This document shows, piece after piece, positions 44,300-52,162 of a DNA stretch of 64,000 nucleotides. This DNA comes from Opitutia bacterium (GTDB lineage: Bacteria; Verrucomicrobiota; Verrucomicrobiia; Opitutales; Opitutaceae): positions 186,001-250,000 of the forward strand of contig JACPIT010000006.1 in the NCBI GenBank assembly GCA_016187945.1, in the 5' to 3' direction. The notes beneath the pieces were generated by a model, which worked only from the letters and a program-made list of their open reading frames with translations, did not search any database and had not been told where the DNA came from. Each line of letters begins with the position of its first letter. The stretch's first letter is position 1. A program made the translations under genes and the position numbers.

Positions 44300-44555
44300 C
44301 TCGACCGCGCCGCTTGCTGTCATTGCGAGGAGCGCAGCGTTCCGAGCGGAGCGAAAATCTGCGAAGCGTGGCCGACTTACGCAGCGGCCACGTTGTCGCC
44401 TCGCTCCAACGCGGCTACTTCTCAGCACCGCGCAATCTTCGCCGTCCACTGCATCAACGCGTTTTGCGTCCTAGCACGCGACCTTATCGTTGAGTTCTAG
44501 CCTCGCTCCAGCATTGCCGCCGCGCCGCCGAGCGCGGCGTGTTTGTCTCCCTCCA

Positions 44556-45446
44556 ATGCCCACCACGGCTCCCCGCCACCGTCGCGCCCTGCTCATCATG
44601 CTCGCGTCCGCCGCGTTTTTCGTGGCGAACGTGTTGCTCGTGCGCGCGCTCGGCACGCTCGGGTCCGCCAACGTCTGGCTCATCGCCGTGGCGCGCTTCG
44701 TCGTCGGCCTCGCGATGATCGTCGCCGTCTATCGCCGCGAGTTCCAGCCGACGCACCTCTGGCGCAACCGCAAGCTCATCGACCGCGGCGTGGTCGGCGG
44801 CATCGGCGTCTACCTCACCTACCTCACCGTCGTGAAACTCGGCGCCGGCCGTGCAACGTTCATCGGCAACACCTACATCATCTGGGGCGCGTTTCTCGCC
44901 GCGTGGTGGCTGAAGGAAAAACTCCGCCCGGCCACGCTCACGGGCGGCGCCGCCGCGCTCGTCGGCCTCGCGCTGCTCACCAACGTTTTCTCCTCCGCCA
45001 ATCCACCCGGCCTTTACGACGCGCTCGCCGTCGTCGCCTCGCTGATGTCCGCACATGTCGTCGTCACGATCCGCCAACTCCACGACAGCGAGCACACCTC
45101 GACGATCTTCGCCGCCCAATGCGTCTACGGCCTGCTCATCTGCACCGTGCCGGCCGTCGCGACATTCGAGCCGCTCACGCCGCTCGCGTGGGGCGTGCTG
45201 CTCGTCGCCAGCGTTTGCGCGGGGGCCGGACAACTCACGATGACGCGCGCGTTCCGCGATCTGCCGGTCGCCGAGGGCTCGCTGATCCAGATCCTCGTGC
45301 CCCTCGGCATCGCGTGCGGCGGCGCGGCGTTTTTCCACGAGCATTTCGCCCCGCACGAACTCATCGGCGCCGCCCTGATCCTCGCCGGCTGCGCGTTCAC
45401 CGCGCTGCGTCGCGACGCGAAACCGACGCCGCCTGAGAACGAGTAA
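44556..45446 (+). CDS. DMT-superfamily (EamA) transporter
   Basis: 296 residues, ten predicted membrane spans in two five-span EamA repeats (second repeat begins near ANPPGLYDALAVVASL). Repeat signatures: ANVWLIAVARFVVG in the first and LTMTRAFRDLPVAEGSLIQIL then GAALILAGCAFTA in the second. Members export amino acids, nucleotide precursors or other metabolites; the substrate cannot be read from sequence. ATG at 44556. No regulator adjacent. Confidence 0.92.
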   Translation: MPTTAPRHRRALLIMLASAAFFVANVLLVRALGTLGSANVWLIAVARFVVGLAMIVAVYRREFQPTHLWRNRKLIDRGVVGGIGVYLTYLTVVKLGAGRATFIGNTYIIWGAFLAAWWLKEKLRPATLTGGAAALVGLALLTNVFSSANPPGLYDALAVVASLMSAHVVVTIRQLHDSEHTSTIFAAQCVYGLLICTVPAVATFEPLTPLAWGVLLVASVCAGAGQLTMTRAFRDLPVAEGSLIQILVPLGIACGGAAFFHEHFAPHELIGAALILAGCAFTALRRDAKPTPPENE

Positions 45447-45488
45447 ACGGCGCGCTCACTGCGCCGCACCGCACGGCTACGGAGAAAT

Positions 45489-45542
45489 GGTAGGGGCGAA
45501 CCGTCCCGGTGAGCCACGGCTCGGCGAGACGCCTCGCCCTAC
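45489..45542. repeat. REPIN-like element, GTAGGGGCGAACCG family
   Basis: It begins GTAGGGGCGAACCGTCCCGG and ends GACGCCTCGCCCTAC. A single-arm low-complexity stretch (GATTCGCGTTCATTCGCGGG and CGTATATTTCGTGG words) follows before the HAD gene. Confidence 0.75.
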
Positions 45543-45666
45543 CTTCCCGCCTTCGCGCATATCACCGCCCGCCCATTTTTCCTTCGCGCTGATTCGCGTT
45601 CATTCGCGGGCCTACGCGTTTTCGTTTCGTGTCTTTCGTATATTTCGTGGTCTGCTCTCCGCTCCG

Positions 45667-46344
45667 ATGAAGAAACTCATCCTCTGGGACATCGACGGCA
45701 CCCTCATCCGCACGAACCGCGCGGGCATCGTCGCGCTCGTGCGCGCGTTCGCGCAGTTGCACGGACGCGAGCCCGACATGGCGTCGATCGAAGTCTCCGG
45801 CCGCACCGATCGCTGGATCATCAGCCGCATGCTCGAGCACCACGGCATGGAACCGACCGCGCACAACATCCACGCGATCCTCGAAGGTTACCTGCAGCTT
45901 CTCCAAGGCGAGATAGTCGCGCGCCCCGGCCGCGTGCTGCCGGGCGTGCTCGAGTTGCTCGAGACGCTCCACCACCGCGCCGACGTCGTGCAGGCGCTGC
46001 TCACCGGCAACGTCGAGCGCGGCGCCCGCATCAAGCTGGAGCACTACCGCGCGTGGCACTACTTCGCCTTCGGCGCGTTTGGCGACGACAGCCCGCTGCG
46101 CAACGATCTCGGCCCGCACGCGCTGCGCCGCGCCAAGGAACGGCACGAAATCGATTTCCGGCCCGAACGCACGTTCGTGATCGGCGACACGCCGCACGAC
46201 ATCGAGTGCGGCAAAGTCATCGGCGCGCGCACGATTGCCGTGGCCACCGGCAACTTCACCGTCGAACAACTCGCCGCGCACGCGCCGACGGCGGTGTTCG
46301 CCGACTTCGCCGACACGACGGCGCTGCTCCGCGTGCTCGAGTAG
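45667..46344 (+). CDS. HAD-superfamily hydrolase (phosphoglycolate phosphatase-like)
   Basis: 225-residue HAD phosphatase. Motif I is WDIDGTLIRTN (nucleophile Asp 8 and Asp 10), the cap follows, motif II is LLTGN, motif III lysine lies in RIKLEHYR and motif IV is VIGDTPHDIECG. The fold and length fit PGP/beta-phosphoglucomutase-like enzymes; the substrate is undetermined. ATG at 45667. The stop codon TAG is part of the GTAG that begins a REPIN. Confidence 0.9.
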   Translation: MKKLILWDIDGTLIRTNRAGIVALVRAFAQLHGREPDMASIEVSGRTDRWIISRMLEHHGMEPTAHNIHAILEGYLQLLQGEIVARPGRVLPGVLELLETLHHRADVVQALLTGNVERGARIKLEHYRAWHYFAFGAFGDDSPLRNDLGPHALRRAKERHEIDFRPERTFVIGDTPHDIECGKVIGARTIAVATGNFTVEQLAAHAPTAVFADFADTTALLRVLE

Positions 46345-46460
46345 CGCCGGTTTTCAACCGGCGAAAGAACCTCGCGACCACGCGAACGTCCGTCTTTGCC
46401 GCAACCGCAAGTGACGGCGCATGCGGATCGTCCCGGACGCCGGTCAGAGACCGGCGCTAC
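46341..46460. repeat. REPIN-like element supplying the HAD gene stop codon
   Basis: It begins GTAGCGCCGGTTTTCAACCG at 46341; the TAG at 46342-46344 is the stop codon of the HAD gene. It ends GAGACCGGCGCTAC. Confidence 0.87.
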
Positions 46461-46483
46461 CGCACGCGCCCAGCTATCGCGCC

Positions 46484-46903
46484 TCACCCCTTCCGGAAAT
46501 CGATCCTCACCACGCGCCCCTGCTGGAACTCCACGCGCAGCGCCTCGTCGTCGTAGTATCCGCCGGTCGACGTGCTCACGCCGACGTGGCTCGCCGAGTG
46601 CCGTCCGTAGCTGCCGACACCGAACCCGAAACTGAACCGCGGCGCGCTTTTCCGGTAAACCCACACGTCCGCGCGTCCCGCCGGATCGACGCGCTCGAAG
46701 TGCCGCGCCGGCTCGCCGAGCGCGATCCGCACCATCTCGTCGGTGTAGCCGATATCGATGCGGCCCGCGCGGAGATTTTGCTGCACGTCGGACGGAAATT
46801 GCGCAAACGCCGCCTGGCTTTGGGCGATGCGCTGATCAGGCGTGCTGGAGCAACCGGCGAGCAGGGCGAGCGGCAGGATCAACCATAAGACGCGGGTTTT
46901 CAT
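46484..46903 (-). CDS. Small lipoprotein
   Basis: 139 residues with a lipoprotein signal (MKTRVLWLILPLALLAGC; lipobox LLAGC, then SSTP, no Asp at +2 so probably sent to the outer membrane). The body has a short helical segment (ALGEPARHF near 65, as in SmpA/OmlA-like small lipoproteins that carry a G-x-P turn) and a Gly/Ser/Tyr-rich loop (about 90-118). No firm family. ATG at 46903; divergent from rpiB. Confidence 0.85.
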   Translation of the reverse strand: MKTRVLWLILPLALLAGCSSTPDQRIAQSQAAFAQFPSDVQQNLRAGRIDIGYTDEMVRIALGEPARHFERVDPAGRADVWVYRKSAPRFSFGFGVGSYGRHSASHVGVSTSTGGYYDDEALRVEFQQGRVVRIDFRKG

Positions 46904-46986
46904 GGCAGGATTTTGTTGCTGGCAGCTAGGGTGACCGGAATAACGACACCCGCAAACCGCCCGCGTTCACCGCACCATCCTTTCCC

Positions 46987-47424
46987 ATGAAAAAATTCTC
47001 GATCGCCATCGGCTCCGACCACGCCGGCTTCGCCTACAAGGAGAAGATCAAAGCCATGCTGCTCGCCGACGGCTACGTCGTCCGCGACTACGGCACGAAT
47101 TCCGACGCGCCTTGCGACTACCCGGACTTCATCCGCCCGGTGGCCGAAGCCGTCGCGCGCGGGGAGTTCGAGCGCGGCATCGTGCTCGGCGGCTCGGGCA
47201 ACGGCGAAGCGATCACCGCCAACCGCGTCAAAGGCATCCGCTGCGGCCTTTGCTGGAACGAGCAGGTCGCGATCTGGAACCGCTCCCACAACGACGGCAA
47301 CGTCCTCTCCCTCGGCCAGCGCACCATCACCGAAGACGAGGCGCTGAAGATCGTCCGCACCTGGCTCGCCACCGCGTTCGAAGGCGGCCGCCACCTCGCC
47401 CGCATCCAAAAGATCGACGCCTAA
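46987..47424 (+). CDS. rpiB: Ribose-5-phosphate isomerase B
   Basis: 145-residue RpiB/LacAB-family sugar-phosphate isomerase of the pentose phosphate pathway (ribose-5-P to ribulose-5-P). Blocks: IAIGSDHAGFAYKE at the N-terminus, DYPDFIRPVAEAV, GIVLGGSGNGEAITANRVKGIRCGLCWN (the catalytic loop; Ser or Cys position is Ser here in GGSGNGE) and HNDGNVLSLGQRTI. It ends at a strong terminator. ATG at 46987. Confidence 0.95.
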   Translation: MKKFSIAIGSDHAGFAYKEKIKAMLLADGYVVRDYGTNSDAPCDYPDFIRPVAEAVARGEFERGIVLGGSGNGEAITANRVKGIRCGLCWNEQVAIWNRSHNDGNVLSLGQRTITEDEALKIVRTWLATAFEGGRHLARIQKIDA

Positions 47425-47452
47425 AACCCGATCACGGGCTGCAACGCTGTAG

Positions 47453-47479
47453 GGCGGGGTCGCCGACCCCGCCTTTTTT
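47453..47479 (+). terminator. Terminator of rpiB formed by a REP-like hairpin
   Basis: 9-bp stem GGCGGGGTC / GACCCCGCC with a 3-nt loop followed by six T. The stem is preceded by GTAG (47449-47452), so a REP-type unit has been used as terminator. Confidence 0.85.
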
Positions 47480-47511
47480 GCGTCCTCATCCGCGATTTTC
47501 GGGGCAAAGAT

Positions 47512-47545
47512 AGTTGCGGCCGCAACTTTTAATTTGACATCAAAT
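47512..47545. promoter_or_regulatory. Two palindromes upstream of the MarR gene, candidate operator/promoter
   Basis: A perfect 16-bp palindrome AGTTGCGGCCGCAACT (47512-47527) is followed by ATTTGA-CA-TCAAAT (47532-47545), which overlaps a TTGACA -35-like hexamer at 47534. The placing just upstream of the MarR gene suggests autoregulation by quinone-responsive MarR binding. The local AT content is higher than in the surroundings. Confidence 0.6.
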
Positions 47546-47569
47546 CATCTTCGCCCACCATTCGTCGCC

Positions 47570-48016
47570 ATGGGAACACGCCACCGCGGCACAATCGAAG
47601 AGATCAACGCACTGAACGCCTTCATCAAGCTCCAGCGCGCCGCCGAATCCGTATCCTCCCGCGTCCACGCGGTGCTTCCCGAAGGCCTCACCGTCACCCA
47701 GTTCGGCGTCCTCGAAGCGATCCACCACATCGGACCGCTCTGCCAGGGCGAGTTGGCCGAAAAGCTCCTCCGCTCCGGCGGTAACCTCACTCTCGTCGTC
47801 GACAACCTCGAAAAGGCCGGCCTCGTCGCCCGCGAACGCGACCCCGCCGACCGCCGCTTCGTCGTCGTGAAGCTCACCGACCGCGGCGAGAAGTTTATCG
47901 CCCAACTCTTCCCCAAGGTCGTCGCCAATGTCTCCCGCGAGATGAACCGCCTCTCGTCCACCGAGCTCCTCGACCTCGGCCGCCTTTGCAAAAAGATCGG
48001 CCTGCCGCCGGGTTGA
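47570..48016 (+). CDS. MarR-family regulator, MhqR-like
   Basis: 148-residue MarR protein: dimerisation helices at both ends and a winged helix (QGELAEKLLRSGGNLTLVVDNLEKAGLVARERDPADRRFVVVKLTDRGEKFI) with the typical DxR wing motif. It is followed 38 bp later by a two-VOC-domain dioxygenase and then an MhqD-like hydrolase, the neighbours of MhqR in Bacillus, where MhqR is inactivated by quinones. ATG at 47570; two palindromes directly upstream are likely binding sites. The quinone role is inferred from neighbours. Confidence 0.9.
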   Translation: MGTRHRGTIEEINALNAFIKLQRAAESVSSRVHAVLPEGLTVTQFGVLEAIHHIGPLCQGELAEKLLRSGGNLTLVVDNLEKAGLVARERDPADRRFVVVKLTDRGEKFIAQLFPKVVANVSREMNRLSSTELLDLGRLCKKIGLPPG

Positions 48017-48054
48017 TTTCTTCTTTTTCCCGAATACTTTAACATCGAACGATC

Positions 48055-48984
48055 ATGAACCTCCTCGGACTCCACCACATCACCGCCATCGCTGCCGACC
48101 CGAAGACGAATCTGGACTTCTACACCCGCGTCCTCGGCCTGCGCTTCGTCAAGAAGTCGGTCAACCAGGACGATCCCGGCACCTACCACCTCTACTACGG
48201 CGACAACGTCGGCTCTCCCGGCACGGCGCTGACTTTCTTCCCGTGGCAAGGCCTCCGCCGCGGCCGTCCCGGCACCGGCCAAGCCTATGCGACCGGCTTT
48301 TCCATTCCCGCCGCGTCCCTCGCCTATTGGCAAAAGCGCTTGGCGGACCTCAAGGTCGCAACTGAGCCCGTCGAAACCCGCTTCGGCGACCAGGTTCTCG
48401 CCTTCGTCGACCCCGACGGCATGCGCCTAGAACTCGTCGCCACCGCGGAAGCCGATCCGCGCGCACCGGCACCGTCGACCGACGTCCCCGCCGAGCACGG
48501 CATCCGCGGTTTTCACAGCAGCACGCTCGCCCTCACCGACGCGCTGCCGACCGCCACCATGCTCACGAAGATCATGAGCTACCGGCTGCATGCCAAGGAA
48601 GGTCACCGCGCGCGCTACACCGTCGCCGGCGGCGGCCCCGGCACCTACGTCGACCTCTTCACCGACCCGAAACTCCCGCGCGGCCTCAACGGCTCCGGCA
48701 CGGTCCATCACATCGCGTTCCGCGTCGCCGACGACGCCCAGCACCTCGCCGCGCACGAACTCCTCGTCACGGCCGGCGCGCACGTCAGTCCAGTGATCGA
48801 CCGCGCCTACTTCAAGTCGATCTACTATCGCGAACCCGCCGGCGTGCTCTTCGAGATCGCGACCGACCAACCTGGCTTCGCCATCGACGAGTCCGTCGAA
48901 ACCCTCGGTCAAAAGCTCTCGCTCCCGCCGCGCCTCGAAACGCACCGCGCCGAGATCGAAGCTGCGCTGCCGAAGCTCGACTGA
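48055..48984 (+). CDS. Ring-cleaving dioxygenase, two-VOC-domain MhqO/MhqE type
   Basis: 309 residues with two vicinal-oxygen-chelate (glyoxalase) modules: residues about 1-130 (LGLHHITAIAADPKTNLDFYTRVLGLRFV) and 150-300 (HHIAFRVADDAQHLAAH, then EPAGVLFEIATDQPGF). The metal ligands His (LHHITA), His (VHHIAF) and Glu (VLFEIAT) are visible. The family (MhqO, MhqE, MhqA, PcpA-like) cleaves hydroquinones or quinone adducts. ATG at 48055. Probably co-transcribed with the MarR gene. A REPIN separates it from the hydrolase. Confidence 0.92.
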   Translation: MNLLGLHHITAIAADPKTNLDFYTRVLGLRFVKKSVNQDDPGTYHLYYGDNVGSPGTALTFFPWQGLRRGRPGTGQAYATGFSIPAASLAYWQKRLADLKVATEPVETRFGDQVLAFVDPDGMRLELVATAEADPRAPAPSTDVPAEHGIRGFHSSTLALTDALPTATMLTKIMSYRLHAKEGHRARYTVAGGGPGTYVDLFTDPKLPRGLNGSGTVHHIAFRVADDAQHLAAHELLVTAGAHVSPVIDRAYFKSIYYREPAGVLFEIATDQPGFAIDESVETLGQKLSLPPRLETHRAEIEAALPKLD

Positions 48985-49008
48985 CTCGCACCAACGGCAT
49001 CGCTCACC

Positions 49009-49074
49009 GTGGGAGGGGCTTTACGCCCCGGCGTTGGACGAACGCAGAGCGTCGGGGCGTAAAGCCCCTCCCAC
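49009..49074. repeat. REPIN-like element, GGAGGGGCTTTACGCCCC family
   Basis: It begins GTGGGAGGGGCTTTACGCCC and ends AAAGCCCCTCCCAC; lies between the dioxygenase and hydrolase genes. Confidence 0.87.
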
Positions 49075-49110
49075 CACTTCCGCAGTCAGACCTCCGTCCG
49101 TCCTCCGATC

Positions 49111-49731
49111 ATGCCTCTCTCCTACCAACACGTCTTCGAGCCCGCCCACGATCCGTCCGCCGCGCCGCTCCTCTTGCTCCATGGCACCGGTGGCGACGAG
49201 CACGACCTGCTCCCCGTCGGCCGTCAACTCGCGCCCGGCGCCGCGCTCCTCAGCCCACGCGGCGATGTGCTCGAGCGCGGCGCGCCACGCTTCTTCCGCC
49301 GTTTTGCCGAAGGCGTCTTCGATCTCGCCGACGTCGAGCGCCGCACGCACGCGCTCGCCGACTTCATCGCCGCCGCCGCACGCCACTACGGCTTCGACGC
49401 CTCGCGCCTCACCGCGCTCGGCTTCTCCAACGGCGCCAACATCGCCGCCTCGCTCCTCCTGCTCCGCCCCGAGTCGCTCGCCGCCGCCGTGCTGCTGCGC
49501 CCCATGGTCGTGCTCGAACCCGCCGCTGTCCCCGCATCCGCGCCCACGCTCGCCGGCAAACGCGTGCTGATCTCCTCCGGTCAGTTCGACCCGATCGTCC
49601 CGGCCGATCATCCGCCGCGCCTCGCCGAAATTTTTCGCCGCGCCGGAGCCGACGTCACGTTGCGGACGCACGTCGCCAGCCACGGCCTCGTGCCCGGCGA
49701 CTTCGCCGCCGCGAAGGAATTTCTGCAGTAG
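49111..49731 (+). CDS. Alpha/beta hydrolase, MhqD-like carboxylesterase/phospholipase
   Basis: 206-residue compact serine hydrolase. Oxyanion segment LLLLHGTGGDEHDL near residue 20, nucleophile elbow GFSNGAN near 112 (Ser), Asp in SGQFDPIVPAD near 155 and His in ASHGLVPGD near 192. Family YpfH/MhqD (DUF carboxylesterases) with B. subtilis MhqD as the closest named relative, a member of the quinone-response regulon. ATG at 49111. Its TAG stop is supplied by the GTAG of the next REPIN. Confidence 0.9.
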   Translation: MPLSYQHVFEPAHDPSAAPLLLLHGTGGDEHDLLPVGRQLAPGAALLSPRGDVLERGAPRFFRRFAEGVFDLADVERRTHALADFIAAAARHYGFDASRLTALGFSNGANIAASLLLLRPESLAAAVLLRPMVVLEPAAVPASAPTLAGKRVLISSGQFDPIVPADHPPRLAEIFRRAGADVTLRTHVASHGLVPGDFAAAKEFLQ

Positions 49732-49803
49732 CGCCGGTCTCTGACCGGCGTCGCGGACGCGCGTCACGCACCGGCCATGCCGCCGGTCAAAGACCGGCGC
49801 TAC
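49728..49803. repeat. REPIN-like element supplying the hydrolase stop codon
   Basis: It begins GTAGCGCCGGTCTCTGACCG at 49728; TAG at 49729-49731 is the stop of the MhqD-like gene. It ends AAGACCGGCGCTAC. Confidence 0.88.
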
Positions 49804-49881
49804 TTTACGCCCCGCGACCCGATTCATCCCCCAACTCGCGTTAGACAAATCCGCGTGCGTCCGCACACTGGCAACCATCCT

Positions 49882-50868
49882 ATGGAAATGCCTTATCGCC
49901 GCGTCGGCACGACCGGCCTCAAAGTCTCCGCGCTTTCCTTCGGCGCGTGGGTCACGTTCGGCAACCAGGTCAGCAGCGACACCGCGCGCGACCTCATGCA
50001 CACCGCCTACGGCGCCGGCGTGAACTTCTTCGACAACGCCGAGGGCTACGCCGATGGCCAGGCCGAAGTCGTCATGGGCGACATCCTCAAAAAATCCGGC
50101 TGGCGCCGCGGCAGCTACATCCTTTCCACGAAAATCTATTTCGGCGCCGAGCACGACGGTCCGAACGAGATGGGCCTCTCCCGCAAACACCTCATCGAGG
50201 GCTGCGAAGCCTCGCTCCGCCGCCTCCAGCACGACCACGTCGACATCCTCTTCTGCCACCGCCCCGACCCCGAGACGCCGTTGATGGAAACCATCCGCGC
50301 GATGCACGACCTCATCGCGCAGGGCAAAGTCCTCTACTGGGGCACGAGCGAATGGACCGCCGAGCAGATCAACGCCACGTTCGCGATCTGCGAGAAGTTC
50401 GGCTTCCACACTCCCGTCGTCGAGCAGCCGCAATACAACCTCTTCCACCGCTCCCGCTTCGAGCGCGAGCTCACGCCCCTCTGCAAATCCCGCGGCTACG
50501 GCATGACCACGTGGTCGCCCCTCGCCAGCGGCCTGCTCACCGGCAAATACAACGAAGGCGTCCCCGCCGACTCGCGCCTGCACATCGAGAGCCTCGAGTG
50601 GCTCCGCAAGCGCCTCACCGGTTTCGGCTCCGAGCGCAAAATCGAAGCCGTGAAGAAATTCGCCGCCATCGCCCAGCGCGTCGGCGTCCCCCTCCCGCAA
50701 CTCGCCATCGCGTGGTGCCTGAAAAACCCGCACGTCAGCACGGTGATCCTCGGCGCGTCCCGCCCGGAGCAACTCCGCGAAAACTTCGGCGCCCTCGACG
50801 CGGTCGAGAAGATGATGCCCCAAATCATGGCCGAACTCGACGCCCTCTCCCGCACGGTCGCCGAGTGA
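49882..50868 (+). CDS. Aldo/keto reductase, potassium-channel beta-subunit/YghZ-like
   Basis: 328-residue NADPH-dependent aldo/keto reductase. The TIM-barrel carries catalytic Asp-Tyr-Lys-His: DNAEGYADGQAE (Asp, Tyr), STKIYF (Lys) and ILFCHRPDPETP (His). YWGTSEWTAEQI and TTWSPLASGLLTGKYNEGVP are typical of the AKR6/KvBeta-YghZ group. Such enzymes reduce reactive aldehydes, in keeping with the electrophile-resistance genes upstream, but co-regulation is not shown. ATG at 49882. Confidence 0.94.
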   Translation: MEMPYRRVGTTGLKVSALSFGAWVTFGNQVSSDTARDLMHTAYGAGVNFFDNAEGYADGQAEVVMGDILKKSGWRRGSYILSTKIYFGAEHDGPNEMGLSRKHLIEGCEASLRRLQHDHVDILFCHRPDPETPLMETIRAMHDLIAQGKVLYWGTSEWTAEQINATFAICEKFGFHTPVVEQPQYNLFHRSRFERELTPLCKSRGYGMTTWSPLASGLLTGKYNEGVPADSRLHIESLEWLRKRLTGFGSERKIEAVKKFAAIAQRVGVPLPQLAIAWCLKNPHVSTVILGASRPEQLRENFGALDAVEKMMPQIMAELDALSRTVAE

Positions 50869-50897
50869 GGTGGAACGCATCGCGACGATCCGGAACA

Positions 50898-51032
50898 AAC
50901 CACGAAACACACCAAACACACGAAAGACTTCACCGATGAATCGGCGCTTCGAATCGGAGCGTAGGGACTACTGCGAGTTCCAGCATAGCCAGCGCACGTC
51001 TGCTTCACGCGTGGTTCGTGTATTTCGTGGTT
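50898..51032. repeat. Inverted low-complexity repeat (CACGAAACACACC words)
   Basis: Left arm AACCACGAAACACACCAAAC, right arm GTGGTTCGTGTATTTCGTGG, about 80 bp apart. It resembles the element at 17573-17788 and the inner pair at 11545-11611. No gene is seen in this gap. Confidence 0.78.
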
Positions 51033-51090
51033 CCTCCATGCCCTGATCCGTCCTCGGTCCTCAGCCCTACGTCGTCCGTCCTCCTCAACC

Positions 51091-51771
51091 ATGCGCCTCA
51101 CCTACTTCGGCCACTCGACCTTCCTCCTCGAAACCAGCCAGGCCCGCATCGTCTTCGATCCCTTCTTCGACGACAACCCCGCGAGCCCGACGAAGGCGAA
51201 GGACATCGCGTGCGACTACCTCGTCGTTTCGCACGGTCACAACGACCACTGCGCCGACGCGCTCCAGATCGCTCAGCGCACTGGCGCCACCGTCATCGCC
51301 AACTACGAAATCTGCGAATACCTCGCCCAGCGCGGCGCGAAAACTCACGACCTCAACCCCGGCGGCGGCTTCAATTTCCCCTTCGGCCGCGTAAAGCTCA
51401 CGCTCGCGTTCCACACCTCGAGCATCGAACTCGAAAAAAACCCGCCCTACGGCGGCACCGCCTGCGGCGTGCTCGTCACCGCCGACGGCAAGCAAATCTA
51501 CCACGCCGGCGACACCGCGCTGTTTTCCGACATGGCGCTCATCGGCCGCACCGGCCTCGACCTCGCGATGATCCCCATCGGCGACAACTACACCATGGGC
51601 CCCGACGACGCGCTCCTCGCGCTCGACTACCTCCGCCCGAAGCTCGCCGTGCCGATGCACTACAACACGTGGAAAAAGATCGCGCAGGACGGCGACGCCT
51701 TCGCTCGCCGCGCCGCATTGTCCAATCACCCGGTCCGCGCGCTCAAGCCCGGCGAGTCGCTCGAATTCTGA
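51091..51771 (+). CDS. Metal-dependent hydrolase, UPF0173/UlaG-like metallo-beta-lactamase fold
   Basis: 226-residue metallo-beta-lactamase-fold hydrolase. MRLTYFGHSTFLLE starts the fold, the metal motif is SHGHNDHCAD (HxHxDH near residue 48-53), further ligands are His in LAFHTSSIE, Asp in IYHAGDTALF and His in VPMHYNTW. Length equals the family. The substrate is unknown (UlaG hydrolyses L-ascorbate-6-phosphate lactone). ATG at 51091. Confidence 0.93.
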   Translation: MRLTYFGHSTFLLETSQARIVFDPFFDDNPASPTKAKDIACDYLVVSHGHNDHCADALQIAQRTGATVIANYEICEYLAQRGAKTHDLNPGGGFNFPFGRVKLTLAFHTSSIELEKNPPYGGTACGVLVTADGKQIYHAGDTALFSDMALIGRTGLDLAMIPIGDNYTMGPDDALLALDYLRPKLAVPMHYNTWKKIAQDGDAFARRAALSNHPVRALKPGESLEF

Positions 51772-51775
51772 AGCG

Positions 51776-51935
51776 GAGGGTCCGCGTCCCCGCGTGTCTT
51801 GTCCGCCCATCGGAGGCGGGGCCATCAGCCCCGCGGATTTCAAGGAGGCAACGCGTTCCTCGCGGGGCTGATGGCCCGCCTCCACCGTCACGCCACGAGC
51901 TTTGCCGTGCCGGCCCGCGAGGACGCTGGCCCTCC
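51776..51935. repeat. Nested REPIN-like elements
   Basis: The outer arms GGAGGGTCCGCGTCCCCGCG (51776-51795) and CGCGAGGACGCTGGCCCTCC (51916-51935) are inverted copies. Inside lies a complete second element (51812-51883), GGAGGCGGGGCCATCAGCCC to GGCTGATGGCCCGCCTCC. One element appears inserted into another. Confidence 0.82.
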
Positions 51936-51986
51936 ATCGATCAGCCGGGTATGCATTTCATCCTGCACTGTCGTGCCCGCTTCCGA

Positions 51987-52041
51987 GTAGCACCGGCGTC
52001 CAGCCGACCTCCGATACCTGCCGGCTGGAAGCCGGCGCTAC
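51987..52041. repeat. REPIN-like element, CCGGCGTCCAGCCG family
   Basis: It begins GTAGCACCGGCGTCCAGCC and ends GAAGCCGGCGCTAC, 55 bp. The 391-bp gap 51772-52162 contains only this and the nested elements at 51776-51935. Confidence 0.85.
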
Positions 52042-52162
52042 GAACCTCCCATAAAATTAGCCCGTGCACGCCGCGCCGCGCCCGTTCTGATGACGCGACC
52101 GCCCCCGCGATTTTCCTCGCCGACCGCGCCGCGCGCCGCACCGTCTTTTTGTCATAAGCGCA

